Source of the DNA: Amycolatopsis rubida
Lineage (GTDB): Bacteria; Actinomycetota; Actinomycetes; Mycobacteriales; Pseudonocardiaceae
DNA length: 64,000 bases
Direction of reading: 5' to 3'
Assembly (NCBI RefSeq): GCF_900115345.1
Contig: NZ_FOWC01000007.1
Span: 186,001 to 250,000 of the forward strand
This document shows positions 56,847 through 64,000 of this stretch, in pieces; the stretch's first letter is position 1, and each line of letters begins with the position of its first letter. The notes under the pieces were generated by a model, which saw nothing but the letters and a program-made list of their open reading frames with translations, was not told the DNA's origin and did no database searches. The translations under genes were made by a program, and so were the position numbers.

Positions 56847-56870
56847 GTCCGTCCGGTGTACCGGACGGAC
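56847..56870. promoter_or_regulatory. 24-bp palindromic operator
   Basis: GTCCGTCCGGT (56847-56857) and ACCGGACGGAC (56860-56870) are perfect inverted repeats around GT. It lies 48 bases from the TetR start and 96 from the MHS transporter ATG, a position typical for repression of both. Confidence 0.75.
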
Positions 56871-56924
56871 GGAAACAACCCGTCCGGAGCAGACGTCAGG
56901 AATCGTCAAACCTCTGCCAGTCGT

Positions 56925-56940
56925 TCACACTGTAGTGTGA
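56925..56940. promoter_or_regulatory. 16-bp palindrome near the MHS transporter start
   Basis: TCACACT-GT-AGTGTGA (56925-56940), seven perfect pairs, 25 bases before the ATG at 56966. A second operator or the site of another regulator. Confidence 0.65.
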
Positions 56941-56965
56941 CGACCGTCACGAGAGGTGCACGACC

Positions 56966-58309
56966 ATGACTCTAGGCGACAACGAGGTCACCCAGTCAGT
57001 CCAAGCTTCGACCGGCGACCGCCGGGTGCAGGTACGCCGGGCGGCTTTGGCCGGTTCGATCGGAACCACCATCGAGTGGTACGACTTTTTCCTCTACAAC
57101 ACCGCCGCGGCGTTGGTCTTTCCCCATCTGTTCTTCCCCGCGTCCTCGTCCTACGCCGGGGTCATGCAGTCGTTCGCGACCTACGCGGTCGGTTTCGCGG
57201 CCCGCCCGGTCGGCGCGGCGATCTTCGGCCATTGGGGCGACCGCCTCGGCCGTAAGGCGACGCTGATCGTGACGCTCCTGCTGATGGGCCTGTCCTCGGC
57301 TGTCGTCGGCCTGCTCCCCGGGGCGGCGACCATCGGCATCGCCGCCCCGCTGATCCTCGTGCTGCTGCGCCTGGTGCAAGGCATCGCGATCGGCGGCGAG
57401 TGGAGCGGATCGGTGCTGCTGGCCATGGAATGGGGCGATCAGCGACGACGCGGCCTGCTGGCGAGTTTCGCGCAAGTCGGCGTCCCGGTCGGACTCGTGC
57501 TGGGCACCGGCGGGATGACCCTGCTGTCGGCAACCCTGTCGCCGGACGCCTTTTCCTCGTGGGGCTGGCGAATCCCGTTCCTGCTGAGCCTGGTCCTGGT
57601 GGCGATCGGCCTGGTCATCCGGCTGCGCATCCTGGAGACGCCGATGTTCGCCGCGGCAGTCGCGGCCAAGCGCACCTCGAAAGCCCCGGTGAAGGACGTA
57701 GTGCGGCACCACTGGCGGGAAATCCTGCTGTCGGCCGGCTTGCGCTTCAGCGAGCAGATGCCCTTCTACCTGTTCACCAGCTATGTCCTGGTCTATGTCG
57801 TGCAACGACCGGAATTCGGCAAAACGTTCGTGCTCAACGCGGTCCTGGTCGGCGCCGCGGCAGAACTGGTGCTGATCCCGCTGTTCTCCCAGTTCTCCGA
57901 CCGGATCGGCCGCAAACAGGTGTACCTGACCGGCGCGGTGCTGACCGGAGTGATCGCGTTCCCGTACTTCACCGTCCTGACCCACAGCGGCCACGCGATG
58001 ATCTTCGTGGCCATCATCGTGTCCCTTGTGGCGCACTCGATGCAGTACGGCCCGCAGGCGGCGCTGATCGGCGAAAGTTTCCCGACGCATCTGCGCTATG
58101 GCGGCGCGGGATTGGGATATCAGCTGGCATCGGTGTTCGCGGGCGGTCCCGCACCGTTGCTGGCGACCTGGTTGCTGCACACCACCGGCACGCCGTACTC
58201 GATCTCGATTTACATCGTCGCGTCGGTCGTGGTGACTGTGGCGTGCGTGATCGCATTGCCTGATCGCTCGAAGGCCGACATCGACGACGTCGGCGTGTAC
58301 ACCCGCTGA
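56966..58309 (+). CDS. MFS transporter, metabolite:H+ symporter (MHS) family
   Basis: A 447-residue protein with about twelve membrane segments. GTTIEWYDFFLYNTAAALVF, GHWGDRLGRKATLIVTLLLM (motif A) and RLVQGIAIGGEWSGSVLLAMEW are hallmarks of the MHS family (proline/betaine, citrate, shikimate type). It takes up a small organic compound with protons. Expression is probably controlled by the adjacent TetR through the palindromes upstream. A strong terminator follows. Confidence 0.9.
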   Translation: MTLGDNEVTQSVQASTGDRRVQVRRAALAGSIGTTIEWYDFFLYNTAAALVFPHLFFPASSSYAGVMQSFATYAVGFAARPVGAAIFGHWGDRLGRKATLIVTLLLMGLSSAVVGLLPGAATIGIAAPLILVLLRLVQGIAIGGEWSGSVLLAMEWGDQRRRGLLASFAQVGVPVGLVLGTGGMTLLSATLSPDAFSSWGWRIPFLLSLVLVAIGLVIRLRILETPMFAAAVAAKRTSKAPVKDVVRHHWREILLSAGLRFSEQMPFYLFTSYVLVYVVQRPEFGKTFVLNAVLVGAAAELVLIPLFSQFSDRIGRKQVYLTGAVLTGVIAFPYFTVLTHSGHAMIFVAIIVSLVAHSMQYGPQAALIGESFPTHLRYGGAGLGYQLASVFAGGPAPLLATWLLHTTGTPYSISIYIVASVVVTVACVIALPDRSKADIDDVGVYTR

Positions 58310-58319
58310 ACCGCACGAA

Positions 58320-58360
58320 AAAGGGGCTGCCACCCCGAAAATCGGAGTGGCAGCCCCTTT
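58320..58360. terminator. Bidirectional terminator
   Basis: AAAGGGGCTGCCAC (58320-58333) pairs with GTGGCAGCCCCTTT (58347-58360); CCGA and TCGG within the loop extend the stem. A T-run follows on one side and an A-run precedes on the other. It separates the MHS and SPFH genes, which converge. Confidence 0.92.
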
Positions 58361-58371
58361 GTGTCACGCAA

Positions 58372-59796
58372 TCAGCGCTGCGGCGGCGGCCCGCCCTGCG
58401 GCCCGCCGAACGGCCCTTGCTGCGGGAACGGCCCGCTTCCCGGCCCAGGCCCCTGCGGGCCGCCGAACTGCTGCGGCGGCGGCCCCTGGTAAGGCCCGCC
58501 CGGCGGCGGCCCGGCCGGCGGCTGCGGGAGCGACTGCTGTTGCTGTTGCTGCTGCTGAGCGGGCGGCGGTGCACTGGGCTGCGGCCGCTCCGGCGGTGCG
58601 GGCGGTTCCTCTTCCCGCTCGGGCGCGGGAGCCTCGGGTTTCGCCGGAGCCCCGCCGATCGCCCGCCGGGACTCGCCGGAGGAAGCCCCCAACGGGCCCT
58701 CGACTTCCTTGCGCGCCACCGCTTCCGCGGCCGCGACCGCCTCGGCGACCTTCGGGTCGCTGCTGGTGTCGAACCAGCTGGCGACCTCCTCGTCCTCGAG
58801 ATCCGGCTTGGCCGGGCTGTCGTCCTGCGGCGGCTCGTACCGGAACACGCCGTCGTCTCCGGGAGCACCCAGCGCCCGGGCGAACCCTTCGAGGGCCTTG
58901 CCGTAGTCGCTGGGAATCATCCAGACCTTGTTGGCGTCGCCCTGCGCCATCTGCGGCAGCGTCTGCAGGTACTGGTAGGCGAGGACCTCCGGCGTCGGCC
59001 GGCCGGCCTTGATCGCGGCGAACACCTTCTCGATCGCCTTCGCCTGGCCCTGTGCCTGGAGGTAGCGGGCGGCCCGTTCACCCTGCGCGCGCAGGATCCG
59101 CGACTGCCGTTCCGCTTCGGCGGCGAGGATCGCGGCCTGTTTCTGGCCTTCCGCGGCGAGGATCTGGCTCTGCTTCTGGCCTTCGGCCGTCTTGATCGAC
59201 GATTCCCGCTGGCCTTCGGCGGTGAGGATCATCGCGCGCTTCTCCCGGTCGGCGCGCATCTGCTTCTCCATCGAGTCCTGGATGGAGGGCGGCGGCTCGA
59301 TCGCCTTCAGCTCGACGCGGGCGACGCGGATGCCCCAGCGGCCGGTGGCCTCGTCGAGCACGCCGCGCAGCTGGCTGTTGATCGCGTCGCGGGAGGTCAG
59401 CGTTTCTTCCAGGCTCATGCCGCCGACCACGTTGCGGAGCGTGGTGGTGGTGAGCTGCTCGACGCCGATGATGTAGTTCGAGATCTCGTAGACCGCGGCG
59501 CGCGAGTCGGTGACCTGGAAGTACACGACGGTGTCGATGTTCACCGTCAGGTTGTCCTCGGTGATCACCGGCTGCGGCGGGAACGAGACGACCTGCTCGC
59601 GCAGGTCGATCCGCGCGCGCACCTTGTCCAGGAACGGCACGAGGAAGGTCAGGCCGGGCGAAGCGACCGTGCGGAACCGGCCGAGCCGCTCGATCACCGC
59701 CGACTGGGCCTGTGGCACCACCATGATCGCCTTGACCACGGTGATGATGACGAACAGAGCCAGCAGCGCGACCACGACGATCGCTATTGTCGACAA
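58372..59796 (-). CDS. SPFH/Band-7 (QmcA-like) membrane protein with low-complexity tail
   Basis: A 474-residue protein. Residues 1-25 form the membrane anchor (STIAIVVVALLALFVIITVVKAIMVV). The PHB domain covers about 26-190 (PGLTFLVPFLDKVRARIDLREQVV, GMSLEETLTSRDAINSQLRGVLDEATGRWGIRVARVELKAIEPP). A helical region with repeated AEGQ(K/R) units is at about 185-240, and a C-terminal tail rich in Pro, Gln and Gly (about 340-474) contains eight consecutive Gln. SPFH proteins assemble into membrane microdomain scaffolds. TTG 59796 follows AGGGGAAA. NfeD upstream is the normal partner. Confidence 0.9.
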   Translation of the reverse strand: MSTIAIVVVALLALFVIITVVKAIMVVPQAQSAVIERLGRFRTVASPGLTFLVPFLDKVRARIDLREQVVSFPPQPVITEDNLTVNIDTVVYFQVTDSRAAVYEISNYIIGVEQLTTTTLRNVVGGMSLEETLTSRDAINSQLRGVLDEATGRWGIRVARVELKAIEPPPSIQDSMEKQMRADREKRAMILTAEGQRESSIKTAEGQKQSQILAAEGQKQAAILAAEAERQSRILRAQGERAARYLQAQGQAKAIEKVFAAIKAGRPTPEVLAYQYLQTLPQMAQGDANKVWMIPSDYGKALEGFARALGAPGDDGVFRYEPPQDDSPAKPDLEDEEVASWFDTSSDPKVAEAVAAAEAVARKEVEGPLGASSGESRRAIGGAPAKPEAPAPEREEEPPAPPERPQPSAPPPAQQQQQQQQSLPQPPAGPPPGGPYQGPPPQQFGGPQGPGPGSGPFPQQGPFGGPQGGPPPQR

Positions 59797-59840
59797 GAGC
59801 GTTTCCCCTTACCTAGTACCGTTTTTCCTCGGACGGCGCC

Positions 59841-60275
59841 TCACGACACGATGTCCACCACCGCCGTGGCGCCGGAGATCTCGACGACCGTGACGCTGGT
59901 GCCCGGGGCGATCGGCGGCTGGGATTCGTGCACGGCGCGCGCCGACCACACCTCGCCGCCGATTTTCACCTGGCCGGCATCGTAGTCCACAGTGGACACC
60001 ACGACGGCCCGGGATCCGACCAGCGCGTCGATGCCCGTGGGAACGCCCGACCCGGCGAGGAAGCGGCGTTTGAGCGCCGGGCGGGCCAGTGCGATCAGCC
60101 CGACCGAGCTGACCGCGAACACGGCGAGGTCGATGTAGACGTTGCCGGTCAGCGCTTCCGAGCCGGCTCCGAGCAACGCTCCGATGCCGAGCATGATCAG
60201 CACGAAGTCCCCGGAGATCACCTCCGCGATCATCAGGACGATGCCGAGAATCAGCCAGATCAGAGCCGCTGCCAT
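59841..60275 (-). CDS. NfeD-like membrane protein
   Basis: A 144-residue protein: three N-terminal membrane segments (MAAALIWLILGIVLMIAEVISG, FVLIMLGIGALLGAGSEAL, YIDLAVFAVSSVGLIALARP) and a C-terminal OB-fold (LVGSRAVVVSTVDYDAGQVKIGGEVWSARAV). NfeD1b-type proteins interact with SPFH proteins in the membrane. It lies 44 bases upstream of the SPFH gene, in one operon. Confidence 0.9.
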   Translation of the reverse strand: MAAALIWLILGIVLMIAEVISGDFVLIMLGIGALLGAGSEALTGNVYIDLAVFAVSSVGLIALARPALKRRFLAGSGVPTGIDALVGSRAVVVSTVDYDAGQVKIGGEVWSARAVHESQPPIAPGTSVTVVEISGATAVVDIVS

Positions 60276-60367
60276 GCCCTCATGCTCTCAGATCGCATCG
60301 CTTCGCACCGGGCAAGCTACCTGACGTGATCGACGCGTGACCTTGGATCTTTCCGGCATACCGGACA

Positions 60368-61183
60368 CTACGGAGCGTCACTGGGGGCGGTGCCCGGTTC
60401 GGTCACGAAGTCGATGAGCCGTTCCACCGCCCCGATCAGCGGCGTTTCGAGATCGCGGAAGCTGCGCACCCCGGCGAGGACGCGCTGCCACCCCTCGTAC
60501 GGTTCGCCCCAGCCGAGCGCGTCGCAGATGCCGGTCTTCCACTCGACGCCGCGCGGGATCTCCGGCCAGGCGCGGATGCCGACCGACGCGGGTTTCACCG
60601 CCTGCCAGACGTCGATGTAGGGGTGGCCGGTGACGAGCACCTGCTCGTCGCGGATCTGCTCGACCAGCCGGGACTCCTTGCTGCCCGCGACGAGGTGGTC
60701 GACGAGGACGCCGAGCCTGCGGCCGGGTCCGGTGCCGAATTCGGCGATCCGGTCGGCGAGCACGTCGACGCCGTCGAGCGGTTCCACGACGACGCCCTCG
60801 ACGCGCAGGTCGTGTCCCCAGACGCGTTCGACCAGTTCCGCGTCGTGCTTGCCCTCGACCCAGATCCGGGAGTCGCGCGCGACCCTGGCCTGCAGGCCCC
60901 GCACCCGGACCGAGCCGGACGCCGACACCTGCCGAGCGGGGGCGGCGGCCTTCCTGACCGGCACGAGCGTGACCGGTTTGCCTTCCAGCAGGAACGCGGC
61001 GGGCGCGAGCGGGAACACCCGGTGGCGGCCCTTGGCGTCTTCGAGGACGACGTTGCCGTATTCGATCTTCACCACCGCGCCGCAGTAACCGCTGGCCGGG
61101 TCTTCGACCACGAGCCCTGGTTCGGCCGGGACCTCCGGCACCTTCCGCTTGCGGGGGCCGGACAGCACGTCGTGATAGCGCAC
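60368..61183 (-). CDS. DUF3097 family protein
   Basis: A 271-residue protein conserved in actinobacteria: RYHDVLSGPRKRKVPEVPAEPGLVVEDPASGYCGAVVKIEYGNVVLEDAKGRHRVFPL, IWVEGKHDAELVERVWGHDLRVEGVVVEPLDGVDVLADRI (Toprim-like) and LVTGHPYIDVWQAVKPASVGI. The Toprim-like EGKHD and DGVD motifs suggest a nucleic-acid or nucleotide metal site, but no function is established. Start GTG 61183, without a clear ribosome site. Confidence 0.85.
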   Translation of the reverse strand: MRYHDVLSGPRKRKVPEVPAEPGLVVEDPASGYCGAVVKIEYGNVVLEDAKGRHRVFPLAPAAFLLEGKPVTLVPVRKAAAPARQVSASGSVRVRGLQARVARDSRIWVEGKHDAELVERVWGHDLRVEGVVVEPLDGVDVLADRIAEFGTGPGRRLGVLVDHLVAGSKESRLVEQIRDEQVLVTGHPYIDVWQAVKPASVGIRAWPEIPRGVEWKTGICDALGWGEPYEGWQRVLAGVRSFRDLETPLIGAVERLIDFVTEPGTAPSDAP

Positions 61184-61248
61184 GGTCGGGCACGTTATCG
61201 GCGCAGCGCCGGGGCGTCCCGCCGCCACGCCGGGGCTGATCCTCCGGC

Positions 61249-61279
61249 TTGACGTGGAGCGCGCTCCAGGTCCTAGCGT
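61249..61279 (+). promoter_or_regulatory. MerR-type promoter of the aldo-keto reductase
   Basis: TTGACG (61249-61254) and TAGCGT (61274-61279) are separated by 19 bases. The spacer holds TGGAGCGCGCTCCA (61255-61268) and, extended, a 22-bp dyad. The long spacer with an internal dyad is the signature of promoters activated by MerR-family proteins. The regulator is not in this window. Confidence 0.75.
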
Positions 61280-61338
61280 CGGCGTTCGTCAGCCGTCGAG
61301 GTGCCGCCCGGTCCGCCGGGCAGGAGGAGTGTCCGCGC

Positions 61339-62331
61339 ATGATCACCCGAACCACGCTCGGCTCGTCCGGCCTTCCCGTCAGCGCGATGGGCTTGGGGTG
61401 CATGGGGATGAGCGAGAGCTACGGCGCCGCCGACTGGGACGGCGGCATGGCCACCATCGACCGGGCCCTGGAGCTGGGCGTCACGTTCCTGGACACCGCC
61501 GACGCCTACGGCGCCGGGCACAACGAGGTGCTGGTGGGCCGGGCCGTCCACGGCCGCCGGGACCAGGTGCAGCTGGCCACGAAGTTCGGCATCGACCGCA
61601 GCGCCGGCGACCGGGCGCGGCGCATCCGCGGTGCCCGCGACTACGTGCTGCGCTCCTGCGACGCCTCGCTGCTGCGGCTGGGCGTCGACGTGATCGACCT
61701 GTACTACGCCCACCGTCCGCCCCAGGACGTGGAGATCGAGGAGACCGTCGGGGCGATGGCCGAACTGGTCGAGGCGGGCAAGGTCCGGCATCTGGGCCTT
61801 TCCGAGGTCGACGGCGACCTGCTGCGCCGGGCGCACGCGGTGCACCCGATCGCCGCAGTGCAGAGCGAGTACTCGCTGTGGACGCGCGACGTCGAGGCGC
61901 TCACCCCGGTGATGGCCGAGCTGGGGGTCGGGCTGGTGCCCTACTCGCCGCTGGGGCGGGGGTTCCTGACCGGTGCACTGGACCGCTCCGCGCTGGGCGA
62001 GAAGGACTTCCGGCGCACCAATCCCCGCTTCGCCGGCGACGCGGGCGAAGCCAACGAGAAGATCGCGCGGACCGTGCGCGAGGTGGCCGACCGGCTGGGC
62101 ACCACCCCCGCTCAGGTGGCGCTGGCCTGGGTGTACGCCCAGGCCGAGCGGCTCGGCGTGGCGGTGGCGGCGATTCCGGGCACCCGCAGCCCGGTCCGGC
62201 TGGAGCAGAACGCGGCCGCGCTGGAACTCGCCCTGGACGCCGAGGCACTGGCCGCGCTGGAGCCGCTGAGCGACCAGGTGCGGGGCGAGCGCTACACCCC
62301 CGCGCACACCGCCGAGGTCGCTCGGGGTTAG
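61339..62331 (+). CDS. Aldo/keto reductase
   Basis: A 330-residue NADPH-dependent reductase. TRTTLGSSGLPVSAMGLGCMGMSESYG and TFLDTADAYGAGHNEVLVGRAV include the catalytic Tyr/Asp, QLATKFG the Lys, and AVQSEYSLWTRDVEALTPVMAELGVGLVPYSPLGRGFLTG the cofactor site. ATG 61339 follows AGGAGGAG. A MerR-type promoter about 60 bases upstream suggests induction by an aldehyde, redox or drug signal. Confidence 0.92.
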   Translation: MITRTTLGSSGLPVSAMGLGCMGMSESYGAADWDGGMATIDRALELGVTFLDTADAYGAGHNEVLVGRAVHGRRDQVQLATKFGIDRSAGDRARRIRGARDYVLRSCDASLLRLGVDVIDLYYAHRPPQDVEIEETVGAMAELVEAGKVRHLGLSEVDGDLLRRAHAVHPIAAVQSEYSLWTRDVEALTPVMAELGVGLVPYSPLGRGFLTGALDRSALGEKDFRRTNPRFAGDAGEANEKIARTVREVADRLGTTPAQVALAWVYAQAERLGVAVAAIPGTRSPVRLEQNAAALELALDAEALAALEPLSDQVRGERYTPAHTAEVARG

Positions 62332-62395
62332 CCGGTGGGCTCGACACGGCCATCCCCTGGTCTTCGGGCTCTGTTCCTCGACGGCCCGTTCCGGC

Positions 62396-63271
62396 TCAGC
62401 CTGCCATCCGCAGCACCGCGTCCGTGAACGGCGTCGGTCCGCCGCGGCGGAGCGGGCCCATCGCGACCAGCGGGGCGAGCGCGACGCACCACGCGCGGAC
62501 CCGGTCGCCGTCGAGGTGCGGGAGGTTGGCGATCCCCTCCTCGACCGCGGCGCCGTCGGCCATCGGCAGCACCGCCCAGTCGACCGCGTCGAAGGCCGGG
62601 TCGCCGACGCACGGCCGCGGGTCGATCGCGACCGCTCCGCGTTCCCGTCCGGCGTCCAGGACGTTGCCGGGATGCAGATCGCCGTGCACGAGCGCGATCG
62701 GGCCGCTGGCGGCCAGTTTCTCGGCGCGGGCGAGGCCGATGCGCAGCGTTTGCCGCGGCAGGTGCGCTTCGGCCGGGGACCCGGCGAGGTGTTGCTCGGC
62801 GAGGCCGAACATGAACCGGACGCGTTCGAGCTGGGTCGGGAACGGCCCGGCGGCGGGGACGCCGTGGACGTCGGCGAGCAGTTCGCCGATCTGGTCCCAG
62901 GGAACGTCGGCGCCGCGTTCGGTGAACGTGTCTCCGGGTTCGAGTCCTTCGAGCAGCACGGCGCCGTGGTCGAGGTCGGCGTCGAGGATCTGCACGACCC
63001 GCGACAGCCCGGCCCAGGAGCCCAAAGCAGTCGCCTCGGCGGTCGCGATCGCGCGGTCCGGGCAGAGCTTGAGCACCTTCAGCACGCCCTCGCCGTCGCG
63101 GCAGAGCAGGGTGCGGCCGGTGTTGCCGGGCCGGGCCTCGGACACGGTGAGGCCCCAATGACCGCAGAGCCGGTCGACGAGCGCGGGCAGCGCGTCGCAC
63201 CAGGCTTCGGCGGCCGGACCGAACCGGTTGACGAGGCGGGCGCGGGCGGCGGCGTCCATCAGGGCCGCCAT
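62396..63271 (-). CDS. Aminoglycoside/hydroxyurea phosphotransferase-like kinase
   Basis: A 291-residue protein-kinase-fold phosphotransferase. The Brenner motif is ALVHGDLHPGNVLDAG, and the following AIDPRPCVGDPAFDAVDWAVLP supplies the metal aspartate. The N-terminal half (PGNTGRTLLCRDGEGVLKVLKLCPD) provides the nucleotide Lys. The family includes streptomycin 6-phosphotransferases, but many members act on other substrates. ATG 63271 overlaps the upstream stop (ATGA), so it is translationally coupled to the SCO1664-family gene. Confidence 0.85.
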   Translation of the reverse strand: MAALMDAAARARLVNRFGPAAEAWCDALPALVDRLCGHWGLTVSEARPGNTGRTLLCRDGEGVLKVLKLCPDRAIATAEATALGSWAGLSRVVQILDADLDHGAVLLEGLEPGDTFTERGADVPWDQIGELLADVHGVPAAGPFPTQLERVRFMFGLAEQHLAGSPAEAHLPRQTLRIGLARAEKLAASGPIALVHGDLHPGNVLDAGRERGAVAIDPRPCVGDPAFDAVDWAVLPMADGAAVEEGIANLPHLDGDRVRAWCVALAPLVAMGPLRRGGPTPFTDAVLRMAG

Positions 63272-64000
63272 CAGAACAGCGGCCAGGGGATCGCGCGCCA
63301 GTCGTCGCCGGGCTCGGGGAACACCGCCTCGGCGAGCAGGTAGTCGGTGCGCTGCGAGAGCGCCCGGATCTCGAAGGCGGTCAGGTGCTCGCCGAGTTCC
63401 GCGCCGAGGCGGCCGTCGAGGTCCGCGCGGAGCTTCCGCAGTTTCTCGACGGCGTCGGAGGGCAGGTCCTCGCCGATCCAGCCCCACAGCACGGTGCGCA
63501 GCTTCGGGTCGGTGTGCAGGCAGATGCCGTGGTCCACGCCGTAGACGCGGCCGTCGGTCCCGGCCAGCAGGTGCCCGCCCTTGCGGTCGGTGTTGTTGAC
63601 GACGATGTCGAGGACCGCCAGTTCGCGCAGGTCCGGGTGGTCGGCGTGGACGAGCACCGCCGGTTCGCCGAGCCGGTCGTGCGCGTGCAGTACGGTGCGC
63701 CAGCCCTCGGGCACTTCTTCCGGCGCGCAGACGTCGACCACTTCGGTTTCCTCGTCGGTCTCGACCCACAGCTGCACCATGCCGGGCCCGAACGGGCCGT
63801 CGCGCAGCACGGTCGGCGGGATCGCGCCGAGGCCGCAGGCGTCGGAGATCATCGCGGTGGCGACCTCGCGCCCGGCGAGGGTGCCGTCCGGGAAGTCCCA
63901 CAGCGGCCGCTCCCCCGACACCGGCTTGTACACGACGCGGCCGGTGACGCCGTCGAGTTCGATCGCGCAGAACAGCGTCACGTTGGAGGCGTCGACCAGC
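63271..64000 (-). CDS. SCO1664-family protein (partial, runs off the window)
   Basis: The visible 243 residues match the actinobacterial SCO1664 family (PI3/4-kinase-like): LVDASNVTLFCAIELDGVTGRVVYKPVSGERPLWDFPDGTLAGREVATAMISDACGL, AVLDIVVNNTDRKGGHLLAGTDGRVYGVDHGICLH. NTDRKGGH and DHGICLH resemble kinase catalytic and metal motifs. The frame is still open at 64000, so the start lies beyond the window. Coupled to the phosphotransferase gene by an ATGA overlap. Confidence 0.87.
   Translation of the reverse strand, partial: LVDASNVTLFCAIELDGVTGRVVYKPVSGERPLWDFPDGTLAGREVATAMISDACGLGAIPPTVLRDGPFGPGMVQLWVETDEETEVVDVCAPEEVPEGWRTVLHAHDRLGEPAVLVHADHPDLRELAVLDIVVNNTDRKGGHLLAGTDGRVYGVDHGICLHTDPKLRTVLWGWIGEDLPSDAVEKLRKLRADLDGRLGAELGEHLTAFEIRALSQRTDYLLAEAVFPEPGDDWRAIPWPLF

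Noticed and set aside
1..64000. CRISPR arrays
   Set aside because: No regularly spaced direct repeats of 25-40 bases with unique spacers were seen; the tRNA array is the only tandem structure.

Overview
The window is high-GC actinobacterial DNA. GC-rich third codon positions, frequent GTG/TTG starts, RbpA, adjacent Lnt and Ppm1-type genes, a resuscitation-promoting-factor-like protein, a DUF3097 protein and a SCO1664-family protein all fit. A Pseudonocardiaceae member such as Amycolatopsis is the best guess; this is inference from gene content, not a database match.

Layout. 1-4.6 kb: a type II polyketide-type acyl carrier protein at the left edge, an NmrA-like reductase, a luciferase-like oxidoreductase overlapping a MarR regulator, and a KamA-type radical SAM aminomutase. 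4.7-17.5 kb: mostly housekeeping genes (amidohydrolase, Lnt, Ppm1-type glycosyltransferase, rbpA with a good SigR-type promoter, thymidine kinase, two MFS carriers, an Rpf-like enzyme, a WYL regulator, GDPD) plus an ArsR gene coupled to an SRPBCC-RibD fusion. 17.6-22.5 kb: a low-coding, decayed zone. It holds a tyrosine recombinase, a dif-like inverted repeat, a 45-bp near-perfect palindrome, a 28-bp sequence that looks like a genuine dif site, a frameshifted SDR gene and a GyrB-like ATPase fragment protein.

22.5-34.4 kb: LLM oxidoreductase, P-loop kinase, TetR/AidB-like pair, methyltransferase, and a rifampicin monooxygenase (Rox) homologue with a 19-bp rifamycin-associated element at its promoter. 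Then come a secreted hydrolase, a deletion scar joining two gene remnants, and a SWIM/SNF2 helicase pair. 34.4-37.4 kb: an ECF42-type sigma factor that runs in frame into an alpha/beta hydrolase, followed by its DGPF partner and a GyrI-like protein. 37.4-46.7 kb: detoxification and regulatory genes, including two divergent TetR/FAD-monooxygenase pairs. These flank a SprT-like protein, a broken metallo-beta-lactamase gene and a second tyrosine recombinase coupled to a TetR gene.

46.7-56.3 kb: an AT-rich upstream region and a zinc-ribbon coiled-coil protein, DinB, a two-component system, a pentapeptide protein, decayed Clp-N/HTH genes, and a compact array of eight tRNA genes on the minus strand. 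Two of the eight lack essential parts. 56.2-64 kb: TetR/MHS transporter with two palindromic operators, SPFH/NfeD pair, DUF3097, an aldo-keto reductase with a MerR-type promoter, an aminoglycoside-phosphotransferase-like kinase and a SCO1664-family gene running off the right edge.

The most unusual parts are the dif/recombinase region (19.4-21.0 kb), the tRNA array with armless members (53.2-53.9 kb), and the recombinase module between two TetR/FAD pairs (40-46.7 kb). Starts were chosen from Shine-Dalgarno position, overlap with neighbours and family length. No database search was possible.
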